Below, piece by piece: positions 11,036 to 22,070 of a stretch of 64,000 nucleotides of DNA; the stretch's first letter is position 1, and each line of letters begins with the position of its first letter. Source of the stretch: Diphasiastrum complanatum (taxonomy: Eukaryota; Streptophyta; Lycopodiopsida; Lycopodiales; Lycopodiaceae); contig CM055092.1 of assembly GCA_029204225.1 (NCBI GenBank), positions 99,463,460 to 99,527,459 on the forward strand. The letters are read 5' to 3'. The notes beneath the pieces are model-generated. The model saw nothing but the letters and a program-made list of their open reading frames with translations, was not told where the DNA came from and ran no database searches. A program made the translations under genes and the position numbers.

Positions 11036-12016
11036 AAGAGATCTAGCAGAGGACACTTCTCTATAGATATTACTGTCCGCAAACTTTTGCAATTAGGTTG
11101 TTGGTGGCCTACGCTTCATAAAAACACAGAAAACTATATTCAGACATGTGATGTTTGCCAGCGAGCACGACGGCCTACTAGATAGAACTATGAATCTTTA
11201 CATCTGGTTTTATCGCAAGCACCATTTGAAAAATGGAGACTGGATTATATTGGTCCTATTCATCCTGCTACGTGAGAATCTCAGGCCCGATATATTATCG
11301 TAGCAACTGATAATATGACCAAGTGGGTTGCAGCCAAAGCTGTCAAAGTTGTTAATGCGAAATCTACAACCAAGTTTCTCTATGAAAATATTATTATTAG
11401 ATTTGGATGTCCGATCGAGATTGTCAGTGACCGGGGTACACACTTTGCTAATCAAACAATAAAGTGTTTACTGGATGATTTTTTTGTTATACAAAGATTT
11501 AGTACTCCTTATTATCCTAGAGGGAATGGCCAAGCTGAATTTTCCAATAAGATTCTCTACACTATTATGATGAAAACAGTGAGTCGATCTGATTGGGAGC
11601 ATAAACTGCATGCAACATTATGGGCATTCAGAACTGCTTACAACAGTAGTACAAATCAAACACCATTTCAACTAGTTTATGGTCAAGATGTTGTCATGCC
11701 GATTGAATTTTTAATACCATCTCTATGTATAGCATCGACAAAGCAGCTAAATGATGATAAGTCTTTGCAGCTATGTCATGAAGCGTTGCACAAATTGTGT
11801 GAAACAAGATTGATGGCAGTTAAGTGTTAGCAGTATAGAAAGCCCGTCGTAAGGAAATTGAGGTTTACCGATGAAGGCCCGTATAGAGTGAAGGAAATTC
11901 TGAACTATGGAGTAGTGATTATTGAGCACTTGGACGGAAAACAGTTTGATACTTTTGTGAATGGTAGCTGATTATGCAAGTTATGGCAGCCTGCTCCGCC
12001 AGTTCAACAAGCATGA
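11036..12016 (+). pseudogene. Ty3/gypsy integrase remnant
   Basis: One frame reads through four stop codons. The zinc-binding region (GHFSIDITVRKLLQLGCWWP, then CDVCQRARRPTR) is followed by the catalytic core: FEKWRLDYIGPIHP, ATDNMTKWVAAKAV, VSDRGTHFANQ and STPYYPRGNGQAE, so the DDE residues are retained. It continues with LWAFRTAYNSSTNQTPFQLVYG and a C-terminal GPY-type module (DEGPYRVKEILNYGVV). Stops fall at 11,183, about 11,273, 11,828 and 11,969, and the natural-looking end is at 12,014-12,016. No chromodomain is seen. Inactive. Confidence 0.88.
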
Positions 12017-13094
12017 TGCAAATGATCTCATGCCAAGACATAGGGTCATGCCACACACCAAATCTCTACTTGACAATGTTGGATTTTAGTGGATTCAGAG
12101 ATGATCGGCTGGTGTCGGATTAGTCGATATCTAGACAGATTATCTGATATGAAGTCAAAAATTAGTGAAAATGGTGGTGAGCAGTGGAAATGGAGCAGTG
12201 GAAGTGGTGAGCAGCGGAAGTTGAACAGGTGGTGCATGGATCCAAAGTGCGTCAGTTATCAACTATGAGCAAGTTCAAGATGGATCAAATAACTACAATG
12301 CGCAATGGAAAAAAATAGTAGTGTAGACACAAAAAATGCACTCTGATAATAATCGACACTTAGTACAAGAGCTTGAAGCTAGTGCAAATCAGTGGCCGCT
12401 AATCAGTCTTTAGGTGAGTTCGTTGATGGCTAACTAATTGATTCAAAAACTTAACTTGACTAATTACAACAAATTGCCTACAAGATAATAACCTGATCAG
12501 AGAGCTGACTCCAATAGATCTTTCTTGATGATTGGAAGTCAGATGATCAGTACATTAAAAGCTACCATTAATCTACTTGATTAACTACATTTGTCCTATA
12601 GTAGAGAGCCGTCGTTTTTGCCAAAGAGTTATGTATAGAAGTAGGCAGATTGTCAACGTCGCAACGTGGGTTGGATTTTCGAGTTGACAGTACAAAAGGT
12701 CGGAATATTATAAAGGGTCTGATTTATACAAATGGTCAAAAAATATATAAAGGGTCAGAAAATATACAAAGGCTCGTATTTTTTCAGGTTCAAAAATATT
12801 AGAACCGATCTGTACCAAACAGGTCGACGGCTCTCAGAAAAATTAGACTTGATCTAGGGTCAAAAACATTAGAACTGATCCCACCCGACCCAGGGTTGAA
12901 AAATCTCTCTTTGACAAGAATGACATTGGGTCAAAAATAGTCTTGGGTCGAAAAAATTTGATACTGAATTTTTTTTATCTTCAAGTAAAAATCAAGCCCC
13001 CTCTATTTTTGTAGTTTTTCAAGAATAAGTATAAACAGGTTTTTCAGGATGTTCATTACCTAATGGAATTGGACTTGAGCATAGAATTCCAACT
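12017..13094 (-). repeat. No gene; probable minus-strand copia LTR and flank
   Basis: No coding frame. A repeated word AGGGTCAAAAA / GGGTCAGAAAATAT occurs about eight times between 12,700 and 12,960. The right edge abuts the polypurine tract of the minus-strand copia, so at least the 3' part should be that element's LTR. Boundaries unknown. Confidence 0.4.
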
Positions 13095-13833
13095 CTCCCC
13101 CTTGATGTGGATCTTGAAAAATTTTGATCTTTAGATTTAATAAATTGTTAAATCTGAGTTGGTACTCCATGGCAAAGTAATCTGCTGCCATAAACTCTGT
13201 CCTATAGTAAACCAGAGAAATTATCCTTGTGATTTGGTTGTCATAGTAGATAAATGTCAGATGTGACTGAATAAAATTGGTATCTACAGGTAGGTTCTTT
13301 AGTCAAGTCGCCTCCTTGGTAGCATTTGTGCAAGCTATAAAATATGACTCTATTGAGGATAATGTTAGTGAGGTCTAGCTATTACATGAGATTGGACCTT
13401 GATTGAACATAAATCCAGAAGTTGATATTCTAGTGTCAATACTTTCTATCCAATCTACATCTGTGTAGAATGTTGGCTGATGGACCGGCTTTTTGTTGAC
13501 TGATAGAAATCAGTCTACTGGGCCGGATTCAAAAAATGTACTCCAGTGCTGACATGTATTTCAGATCCTTCATTGAGTTCAAATTGTTACTGAGTAATAA
13601 AACTCATCTACATAATGAGCAGTGATAATAGAAAGATCTGATATAGACTTAAAGTAGATATTCGAGTCTACTGAGTTCAGCTAGAAAACATTCTCATTTT
13701 GAAGTGCAAGTTTGGTGTCATCTTTTGTTTTGCACTAGTCAGATATAAAAATAGTGTTGAGTTACTGCATAAAGTAGTAGGCCGAATCATCCACGAATCG
13801 TGATGGAGGCTATCTAGATCGATTCGATCTTCT
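13095..13833 (-). pseudogene. Decayed copia reverse transcriptase/RNase H end with polypurine tract
   Basis: Minus-strand reading shows HYVDEFYYS (degenerate YVDD box; the second Asp is Glu), NKKPVHQPTFYTDVDWIESI, then RISTSGFMFNQGPIS (RNase H: the DADWAG...STSGYVF motif). Further on is YDNQ, then a purine-rich CAAGGGGGAGAG tract at 13,094-13,105 before TTGGAATTC, where a copia LTR would begin. Numerous stops and frame changes. It is the 3' part of the element whose gag/protease/integrase part lies at 15.9-17.3 kb; the two are split by the insert at 13,834-15,310. Confidence 0.65.
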
Positions 13834-13960
13834 TGTTGACAGATCCTCTACTCCAGAGGATCTGTTGATTATTTCTTTGCTTTTTCTTCAGAATTGTTTC
13901 TTGCCTGTTACCAGGCTCGTTTAGACATTACTTGTCTGTGTTCTTATGTCGAATACAAAC
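13834..13960. repeat. Direct repeat left copy (candidate short LTR)
   Basis: TGTTGACAGATCC...ATACA matches 15,189-15,310 over its whole length with roughly a dozen differences. It contains a perfect 11-bp inverted repeat, ACAGATCCTCT / AGAGGATCTGT, with a 5-nt loop. Both ends have the TG...CA form typical of LTRs. Confidence 0.6.
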
Positions 13961-14180
13961 AAAATGCGGTGTCGCTTGGGGGACAAGGTAGTTCGGTCGA
14001 AATGGCAATCAGGGATGTCGATTGAAAGTTTTATGATCTGGCCTAGATTTGGTCCGGTTGAGATGGTGGGGGACCCCTTCGGTCGAGATTTGATAGAATC
14101 TCTTTGGTTGAGATTTATACAGTCTCTTTGGTTGAGATTTAAACAATGGGCTTCGGTTAAGAGGTTGACAGTGGCCGTCA

Positions 14181-14361
14181 GTTGAGATTTAACATTGGTC
14201 GTCGGTTGAGATTTGACGCTTGCTGTCGGTTGAGATTTAACACTGGCCGTCAGTTGAGATTTGACACTGGCCGTCGGTTGAGATTTGATACTGGCCGCTG
14301 GTTGAGGTTTAACTTTGGCTGTCGGTTGAGATTTAACACTGGCCATTGGTTGAGATTTGAA
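14181..14361. repeat. 24-bp minisatellite, about 7.5 units
   Basis: Unit consensus GTTGAGATTTRACACTGGCC plus GTCG, with starts at 14,181, 14,205, 14,229, 14,253 and 14,277, then about 14,301 onward. Because 24 is a multiple of three, the minus strand stays open and would read an octapeptide repeat, ASVKSQPT. This is likely a by-product rather than a gene. Confidence 0.85.
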
Positions 14362-14457
14362 GGGAATGGAGCATGAAGGGCAGCTGAAGCAGTGTGGGGC
14401 TTTAGGGGGTGAGCGTGGAGGTCTATCTGGGAGGAATACGGGGTAACAGTTGAATGC

Positions 14458-14613
14458 GGTCGGTTGGGATGGAATGCAGTCACAACGGGTGTATGGGGTC
14501 GGTTGGGATGGAATGCAATTGCAATGGGTGTATGTGGTCAGTTGGGATGGAATGCGGTCGCAACGGGTGAATGCGGATGGTTGCGATGGATTGCGGTCGC
14601 GACAGATGGAGGT
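14458..14613. repeat. 39-bp minisatellite, four units
   Basis: Unit begins GGTCGGTTGGGATGGAATGC. Starts are at 14,458, 14,497, 14,536 and 14,575, an exact 39-bp period, with the last unit diverging. On the plus strand it reads a 13-residue repeat (GVYGVGWDGMQSQ-like). Confidence 0.85.
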
Positions 14614-15188
14614 GGAAGGTGATCCATTTGTGATGGAATGCGGTTGTTGCGGTTCAATGGCAGATGGAGGTGGAAGATGGTCTGGTTGCGATGGTGAGGA
14701 ACCTCGTCAGTTGAGACGTGATAGAATCACTTTGGTTGAGATTTGAATGAGCGCTCCGGTTGAGAATTGAGCAATGGGCTATGGTTGAGATTTAACAAAG
14801 TGCATCGGTTGAGATTCGACATAGTGTGTCAGTGAGATTTGATAGATCACTCCGGTTGAGATTTGATACAGGTGCTTCGGTTGAGATTTCACTGAGGGGC
14901 TCCAGTTGAGAATGGAAGCATGAGGGGACGGGAGGAGCGTGAGCTTGTGTTGAAGGAAATCTAGCTCTGTTAGTGTGTTTGCTAACAATGAGGCAGCCAA
15001 CAGATTTGTGAGTGTATCAGTCAGTGGATATGGGCAATGATGTAGCCATATATGTGGCTCTGTCTAGTTTGTAGAAACTCAGATGTGGCGAGAGATTGGG
15101 TGTTTGTTTACATGGATCTGAGCATGGACAATGTTGCAGTTCTTCGGGATGTAGAATGCATTGGAGTTCAAGTGGCAACGGTGTCAAA

Positions 15189-15310
15189 TGTTGACAGATC
15201 CCCTACTCCAGAGGATCTGTTGGTTATTTCTTTGCTTTTTCTTCAGAACTATTTCTTGTCTGTTACTAGGCTCGTTTGGGCATTACTTGGCTATTTTCTT
15301 ATTTGTTACA
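15189..15310. repeat. Direct repeat right copy (candidate short LTR)
   Basis: Partner of 13,834-13,960, with the same internal hairpin. If this is an LTR pair on the minus strand, the adjacent GACACCGTTGCC (rc of 15,173-15,184) is a weak primer-site candidate. I could not find matching target duplications (CTTCT against ATGCC), so the element class is open. Confidence 0.5.
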
Positions 15311-15865
15311 ATGCCCAAGCCAGGCAGAAACTGACTGAATATCTTTGTAGTATAATGTCCTGCCTGTCAGAGTACAACTCAAGGTCATTCTCTGTTGAAA
15401 ACCCTCACATTCAAACAGAGATGCAAGCCAAGAGCATTCATTTATAGATCGGCATGTAGCCCAAATCAACATTCAATTGATTCTATAGCTACCTACTCTA
15501 AAAATGAACTGAATCAGATCCTACACTTTACTAAAACTGAGCTACACTTGCATTAATCCACAAAGCTAAAACAAGAACTAATCTACAGCATTTTAGAAGT
15601 CGAAGAATCAAGAAACCAACCAGTGTTTTGATTCTTGGACATTCCAAGAACATCAAAAACTAGAATGTTGCAGGATATGCAAGATTTATACCACATTTCT
15701 AGCCTATTTAGTTTACTTGAATGCTGGTTCCCACATTAATCCACAAACAAGAAAAAAAAACTAATCCACTCTAGGAAAGCAACAAATCTAAATGCTTTTG
15801 TTGCATGTGAATGATTTTGTGAATGAATTTTTGGATTCATTATTTCAAGTTTAATTTTATTTCAT
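15311..15865. other. No gene recognised
   Basis: AT-rich and noncoding. It separates the repeat-flanked insert from the integrase remnant of the minus-strand copia. I see no repeat partner elsewhere in the window. Confidence 0.4.
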
Positions 15866-17330
15866 TTAAGTTTTTTCAAGACTTGTTTTATGTAAAAGTA
15901 AAGTTAGTAAATTCAAGATCCTAAAGATTGTAAGTAACCCTCCCTTGAGGTTCACAAGTAGTGATCTGACTGAAAGCGAAACATCCAAACACTCTGATAT
16001 GGTTGAGTAATGGCTTCGATCTTGTCCACACCTAATAAAGTGTCTTGCCATTCAAGGCCTATGAAATGGATCAATTTTGCAGGTAGGCTGTTGTAGTAAC
16101 AGCTTCTGCCCAGAACTTCTTTGGAAGAGATGCATAGGCCAGCATGCTCCTTGCACTTTCAATGAGTGACTGAGTCTTCCATTTAGCTACACCATTTGAC
16201 TGAGGTGAGCTTGTTGTAAAATGTTGTTGTATTCCGGTTGCCTTGTAGAAGTCTTCGAGTTTGTTGGAGATAAATACTCCCTCTACATCTGAGTGTAGAA
16301 GCTTTGATTCTTCTCTGGGTCGATTTTTTTATGATGCCTTGAACTGCATGAAGAACTTGAGATTATTGGATTTGTTCTTCAAGAAATATGTTACAGTCCT
16401 TTGAGATAAGTCATCAATAATAGTCAACAAATAGACAGCTCCTCTTGTGGAACTAGTCTACATAGGACCACAAATGGCCATGTGTACAAGATCTAGCAAA
16501 TTTTTAAAAATACATTCTAGATCTGAAATGATTGAACTTCTAACATGCTTGCTGGAAATACAGCTTTTACATGGAGTATCGGATTTGCTAATGAAGGGTA
16601 AAATTTGGACTAAGTTTTGTTTTAACATTTGTTGATTACAACTAGAATTTAAATGGCCTAATCTATGACATATCATTTGAATCAGAAGTAGTAGTAAAAA
16701 GAGCTTGACTACTTGTAGAATAGGAGTGACTGAGTTTGTGCAAATTGCCACATCTTCTACTAAAAGCAAAAAATTTCCTAGATTCATCAAGAATCGTGCA
16801 ATCCTGTCTATCGAATTTGATCCTCTGACCTGAATCTGTAATTTTGCTCACTGAGAGCAAGTTTTTGGTCAGATTTCGAATGTGAAGAACATTGGACAAA
16901 AACATTACATCACCTTTATGGAATTTGATTCTGACTATTCCTTCACCCGCAGTGGAATGAGTTGAGTTGTCTCCAAGTTGCACAACTCTAGAATGGGTGT
17001 ATGACTTGTAGTCATGGAACCAGTCTTGATCGAGAGTCATGTGTTGTGTTGCACCTGAGTCCAAATACCAAGAATCGATATCATGTTGTTCTTCGACTTT
17101 GGTCAAAAATGTAGCTTCATCTTTCTCTTCATGCTAGATCGAGTAACTGGTTGAGGCAGCATTTGCTTGTTGTTGGGACTGCATCTTCTTTTCATTGTTG
17201 TACTTGAGTATTCCGCAATTCTTGATGAGATGGCCAATCCTCTTACAATATTTGTAGAACAGGTTCTGCTTTGGCTGGAATGATAAAGAAGAATTCATGT
17301 TTCACTCGAGCCAGTATTTGACCCTGAGTT
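15866..17330 (-). pseudogene. Minus-strand copia gag zinc knuckle, protease and integrase remnant
   Basis: Domains along the minus strand. A zinc knuckle near 17,265-17,215 (YKYCKRIGHLIKNC; first Cys replaced). Protease at 17,106 onward with SWYLDSGATQHMT. Pre-integrase text NLTKNLLSVSKI and HRLGHLNSSC, then CKSC. Integrase core to about 16,040 with LLTIIDDLS, LLHSDVEGVF and SPQSNGVAKWK, where the catalytic Glu of the VAER motif is Lys. FWAEAVTTTAYLQN follows near 16,090. Frame changes occur at about 16,790-16,660 and several stops follow. The 3' part continues beyond the insert at 13.1-13.8 kb. Confidence 0.82.
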
Positions 17331-17368
17331 AAAATTTGACCTAGACTACAAGGATGTTTCACTTAATC

Positions 17369-17827
17369 TCAAGAGAAGTTTACAAATTGCCTCAAAACAT
17401 GATTTTTCACACTATGAGTAACAAACTCATTCTTGCTCTTACTAGATCCAAGAGCATACATTTGATGAGACAACCACTTGCTTTCAAAATGATTTGGAAA
17501 CATATCTAAGCCATCAATGACAAGAAATATTTCCATATAATAGGCATCATACAAAACTAGTATTGCCTTACTTGAACTTTGAGATGTAGAAATCTCAATA
17601 AACCAAGATGGTATATCAAATAATGGAAGAGAAGCATAAGTGAGAATGTTGGAGTAGATACCACCTGAAACTTGCCCCTCTTTGCGACGAAAAGTGAGCC
17701 ACGTAGACTCGGCCTTAGGTCTTGAATATCTCCATAAAACCATGTGTTGAAAAGCCTCCTCCTCAAGCCTTGGCAAATCTCCACCATACACTTGGATTTT
17801 TGGTAGATTTGAAAATCCTACCATCAT
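17369..17827 (-). pseudogene. Unrecognised open frame inside copia DNA
   Basis: 152 codons on the minus strand without stops, reading FSNLPKIQVYGGDLPRLEEE, YSRPKAESTWLTFRRKEG and SLPLFDIPSWFIEI. It lies immediately downstream of the gag frame at 17,985-18,704 in the same direction. I do not recognise it as copia pol. It may be a captured gene fragment. No second copy here. Confidence 0.3.
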
Positions 17828-17984
17828 CCTCTAGATTGAGATTAGATCCTCCTTATTCCTTACTTTCAAATGAATGTTGACAAAGCATATGGCTCTAAAG
17901 ATCCCCAACATATCAACTATTGCAATCTTCATATCAAGCACCTTTGATAGGAGATACCTCCACTTGAAGTCTTTAACTAATAAG

Positions 17985-18704
17985 TCACATGAAATAATAA
18001 ATCTCCATGTGTTTTTGCCAAAGCACCATCTTCATGAGCCTCACCATCTTGGAACATAGGTTGAGGTAGATTACTTGCCTTCTCCTCCTTGAGATGATCC
18101 AAGCTCGTCTTGGCCACACGTCCACAAAGATTAACATCAATCTTGAAATATTACCACATCTAGTCTCACTTGCTACCACATCACCATCCCTCTTAAACTC
18201 TTTCTTCTTGAAACAATTAGAAGCAAAATACCCATTCTTACCACAAAAGTAGCACTTCTTGTTGGATTTGCAACTTTTTTGTGATGACTCCTCATCACTC
18301 TCCTCCTTTGATTTGTCCTTCTTGAAATGTTGATGTTGCTCTTCGACCCTTCCTCTTGGCTTGTCCTTCTTGAAGTAAGCTTTCACCTCCCCATCGTCCT
18401 TCAATGTGTTCTTTTCATAGATGGATTTCAATGTGTCCCAAGCCTCCTTGGATGAGGTGCATGAGCCAATCTCCCACAACACTTCATTGGAAACATTCAT
18501 CTTTATGATATGTAGGGACATCCTAGCCCTTTTCTTGTATTTTTGGACCTCTTGGAGCTCTTGAGACTCCTCCTCAAGTCCTAGCACAATCTCCATCACA
18601 TCTTGGGGCACCAAAATGGAGTCCATCCTCACCTTCCAAATGTCATAATTGGAGGTGTTCAATATCTCACTTGACATTAATAGGAAGGAACCTATGGAAG
18701 CCAT
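17985..18704 (-). pseudogene. Ty1/copia Gag remnant, minus strand
   Basis: ATG at 18,704. The N-terminal text (LNTSNYDIWKVRMDSIL, KRARMSLHIIKMNVSNEVLW, CTSSKEAWDTLKSIYEK) aligns with Gag of the intact element at 34.1 kb. A large part of the middle of Gag is missing after KNTLKDDGE, where Lys-rich text follows. The zinc knuckle is CYFCGKNGYFASNC, in which the metal-binding His is Tyr. The frame ends at 17,985. A 600-nt leader separates the start from a primer site at 19,317-19,328. Confidence 0.8.
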
Positions 18705-19316
18705 GAAAAGTGAAAATGATGTCTTGTAATGGATCATAAGGTGTTGCTTTTCTCTCAATAATGGATCATTAAAGGTGCACTACTAACTCCAATGTGAGAC
18801 TTGGTGTGAGACCTATCTCACTAGCTCTACCAATCTCTCTCAAACTAGATCAAAGTCTCATCCCAAGATGGAGCATGGACAAAGTTTGGGTCAACTTGAC
18901 TCAAGCACTCAAAATCACTCAAAAACATTCACAAAAGACTCAAATACAATTGTATTGCATGAAACTATGTGGCTATGACCTCAAAACATTGTCTAGATCT
19001 CAAATAGACAATATTCGCAAGCTTTCCCTTGAGTTTTTGGATCAAAAAGCAAGAAGTGAGCCTAAATTGATGTGTCTACATAGGTTAGGTGCCCTACCTA
19101 CATCACTTCGAGGCACATCCAATTGACTTGAAATCAATTGCACTAGAAACTACATTTACCAGTTGCTTTCCAGCATGCAATCAAGCACTCGATTCGGATC
19201 TACCTCGGAGAAACACCAACCATTCAAATTTTGGTAGATGCAAGTACACTCAAAAAGTCTTGATTTCAAGGCAAACTTTCACATTTAATTGACATATGCA
19301 TGGATATCTTAGGCTA
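18705..19316 (-). other. Copia 5' leader (untranslated)
   Basis: Between primer site and gag start on the minus strand. It is repeated at 20,970-21,528 and, with two internal deletions, at 58,214-58,413. Plus-strand frames here are incidental. Confidence 0.6.
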
Positions 19317-19328
19317 GCTCTGATACCA
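19317..19328 (-). promoter_or_regulatory. Primer-binding site for initiator Met tRNA
   Basis: GCTCTGATACCA is the reverse complement of TGGTATCAGAGC, the usual plant copia primer site. It lies directly beside the LTR end TGTTGAAATTC. Confidence 0.85.
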
Positions 19329-19860
19329 TGTTGAAATTCACACATGTGGGAGTGCCACAAAGTGTGTTATTGATCTCCTGAGACTTTGTGATTGCACATA
19401 GATCACACATAGATTGAAAATCAAGATCTATTGCATAAATCTAAGGCAAGAGCACTTTCTACCATGCATAAATCATCAAGACAAGTACATTCACAAGTGT
19501 GAATACTTGTACAACTGAAATATAAGTCTGGAAATGCCCTTCTCTCAGGTAGAGAGAAAATCCATGTGAGAAAACTCGACTAGAGATGTTTTAAAAATAG
19601 AGTTTTAAAAAATGAATGCCAAAGTGATTGTCATGATTGAGCCACGCGTGGAAGTGCCATGCATGACTGTTATTTAACCAACTTTCACTATAAGTGTAAT
19701 TCTAGAGATTTGCCACGCGTGGCAAATTTCCAGAGAATTCCAAAGTTGCATTAATTTGAATAAGACTTCTTTTGATATTTTGAATAAGTGCTAACTAATA
19801 ATAAAATGATTATTATATGATCATGATTTTGAACTAGAAATTAAATGATTATGATGTCAA
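19329..19860 (-). repeat. Copia LTR on the minus strand, copy 1 (outer end approximate)
   Basis: Begins at 19,329 beside the primer site. The outer end is not defined, because all three copies share the same flank. It contains a 20-bp perfect palindrome ATTTGCCACGCGTGGCAAAT (19,708-19,727) and a second CCACGCGTGG (19,642-19,651). These are CGCG-box-like sites of the type bound by plant CAMTA factors. Confidence 0.65.
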
Positions 19861-20512
19861 ATTATTATGCTCTGACGAAATCGTTATGTTCCAAAAATTT
19901 GTTGATGAAAAAAAAGCAATGTTATATACATTTGTGTGGTAGCAAAGATGAATGAATAATCGAACTATATGAAAAAGTGTATTATTATCTCTCATATTAT
20001 AATGTGAATATATGATGACTATGTGAATATATAATTTGCATGATTGTGCATGACTATGTGAATATATAATTCGCATGATTGTGCATACTTGATTGTGATG
20101 AATTGCAATGTCAACATTGTGGACTGAGCAAAGAAGCAAAGAAAGAATATTGAAACCAACAAGTATATATCTACAATTTTTTTTTTCTTTGAAAAGGAAA
20201 ATTATTTCAACCAGAGTGAAGATATGAAGATATTGCTTTAATATATAGATTTTCAGTATAGTAAGGATGTTTCAAAAGAAAATTATTTTTGAAGCGTATA
20301 TAAATGATCAACGTATGTTCACTAATTGTTTTATTTGGTCAATCAATTTTAGCTAGATCTTTAATAAGGTATAGATTGAAGTGAAAGCATTTGATTTAGA
20401 ATGAATCATAAGTGATTGTGAGATATAACTCAAGATGAACTTGAAAAATACAAGAATGCATTGTAAAGATGCAATAATTATGCAAACTATTATTTTATCA
20501 TAAATGGTTGTG

Positions 20513-20545
<33 letters not shown>

Positions 20546-20892
20546 TATAATTTATTCATCATAGCAAGATTCAAATTCATCACCTAGTGCATCTTGCAAC
20601 TCATCTCTGCTTAGATGAATTTCATCATCAGTACTATAGTAATCGGACTCTCTCAATATTGTCGTTTGTGTCAGAATCATTCGATTCATTTATAGTATTT
20701 TCTATAATATATAAAAAACTTGGAGATATTTCTATATTCTCATCAACATCCATGTTTGTGTTGTCAATATTCAAGTCATCCATTTCATTCTCAATGTATG
20801 CATTTTCAAATATTTAACAATGTTAAGTTATAAAGTTTGTTCAAACAATGTCATGGAATTGCAATGAAATAGTGTATATCACTGATTATGAT
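19861..20892. other. AT-rich noncoding tail of CACTA element, unit 1
   Basis: No coding potential beyond short low-complexity frames. An AT microsatellite lies at 20,512-20,548. The sequence recurs at about 22,070-23,098 and 58,950-60,010. Confidence 0.55.
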
Positions 20893-21528
20893 AATTGGAG
20901 GTGTTCAATCTCTCACTTGACATTAATAGGAAGGAACCCATGGATCAGAAGGTGTTGCTTCTCTCTCAATAATGGATCATTAAAAGGTGCACTACTAACT
21001 CCAATATGAGACTTGGTGTGAGACCCATCTCACTAGCTCTACCAATCTCTCTCAGACTAGATCAAACTCTCATCCCAAGATGGAGCATGGACAAAGTTTG
21101 GGTCAACTTGACTCAAGCACTCAAAAGCACTCAAAAACATTCACAAATGACTCAAATACAATTGTATTGCATGAAACTATGTGGCTATGACCTCAAAAAA
21201 TTGTCTAGATCTCAAATAGACAAAATTGGCAAGCTTTCCCTTGTGTTTTTGGATCAAAAAGCGAGAAGTGAGCTTAAATTGATGTGTCTACATAGGTTAG
21301 GTGCCCTACCTACATCACTTCGAGGCACATCCAATTGACTTGAAATCAATTGCACTAGAAACTACATTTACTAGTTGCTTTCCAACAAGCAATCAAGCAC
21401 TCGATTCGGATCTACCTTGGAGAAACACCAACCATTCAAATTTTGGTAGATGCAAGTACACTCAAAAGTTCTTGATTTCAAGGCAAATTTTCACATCCAA
21501 TTGACATATGCATGGATATCTTAGGCTA

Positions 21529-21540
21529 GCTCTGATACCA
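21529..21540 (-). promoter_or_regulatory. Primer-binding site, second copy
   Basis: GCTCTGATACCA again beside TGTTGAAATTC, duplicated with unit 2. Confidence 0.85.
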
Positions 21541-22070
21541 TGTTGAAATTCACACATGTGGGAGTGCCACAAAGTGTGTTATTGATCTCCTGAGACTTTG
21601 TGATTGCACATAGATCACACATAGATTGAAAATCAAGATCTATTGCATAAATCTAAGGCAAGAGCACTTTCTACCATGCATAAATCATCAAGACAAGTAC
21701 ATTCACAAGTGTGGATACTTGTACAACTGCCCTTCTCTCAAGTAGAGAGAAAATCCATGTGAGAAAACTCGTATAGAGATGTTTTTAAAATAGAGTTTTA
21801 AAAAATGAGTCCCAAAGTGATTGTCATGGTTGAGCCATGCGTGGAAGTGCCATGCATGACTGTTATTTAACCACCTTTCACTAGAAGTGTAATTCTGGAG
21901 ATTAGCCACGCGTGGCAAATTTCCAGAGAATTCCAAAGTTGGATTAATTTGAATAAGACTTCTTTTGAGATCTTGAATAAGTGTTGACTTATAATAAAAT
22001 GATTATTATGTGATCATGATTTTGAACTAAAAATTAAATGATCATGATGTCAAATTATTATGCTCTGACG
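21541..22070 (-). repeat. Copia LTR on the minus strand, copy 2 (outer end approximate)
   Basis: Parallels 19,329-19,860, but an 18-nt stretch present in copy 1 near 19,517 is absent. Its palindrome is shortened by an A for T change to TAGCCACGCGTGGCAA. It is closer by eye to the 58.4-kb copy than to copy 1. Confidence 0.65.

Larger units (their letters stand above)
13961..15188. repeat. Minisatellite-rich interior of the repeat-flanked insert
   Basis: Built from several tandem arrays sharing the word GTTGAGATTT or GTTGGGATGGAATGC (listed separately). Between them, GTTGAGATTT recurs irregularly at 14,047-14,160 and 14,708-14,925. GC content is higher than in the surroundings. Frames here are by-products of the repeats. 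Confidence 0.65.
18650..20892. repeat. 2.2-kb tandem duplication, unit 1
   Basis: Runs from TTGGAGGTGTTCAAT within copia gag, through leader, primer site and LTR, into AT-rich DNA of the neighbouring CACTA element. The next unit begins at 20,893 with the same words. Unit 2 lacks about 45 nt of the gag start, including the ATG. Confidence 0.85.

Noticed and set aside
13921-14346. Minus-strand protein with an octapeptide repeat (ASVKSQPT)
   Set aside because: The 24-bp minisatellite period is a multiple of three, so the frame stays open by chance. No start context or known repeat family.
13834-15310. Firm call as an LTR retrotransposon
   Set aside because: No matching 5-bp target duplication, no polypurine tract and only a weak primer-site candidate. 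Kept as a repeat-flanked insert.
19317-19328. Possible tRNA fragment
   Set aside because: The 12-nt match to initiator Met tRNA lies exactly at LTR ends in every case and is a primer-binding site. No cloverleaf surrounds it.
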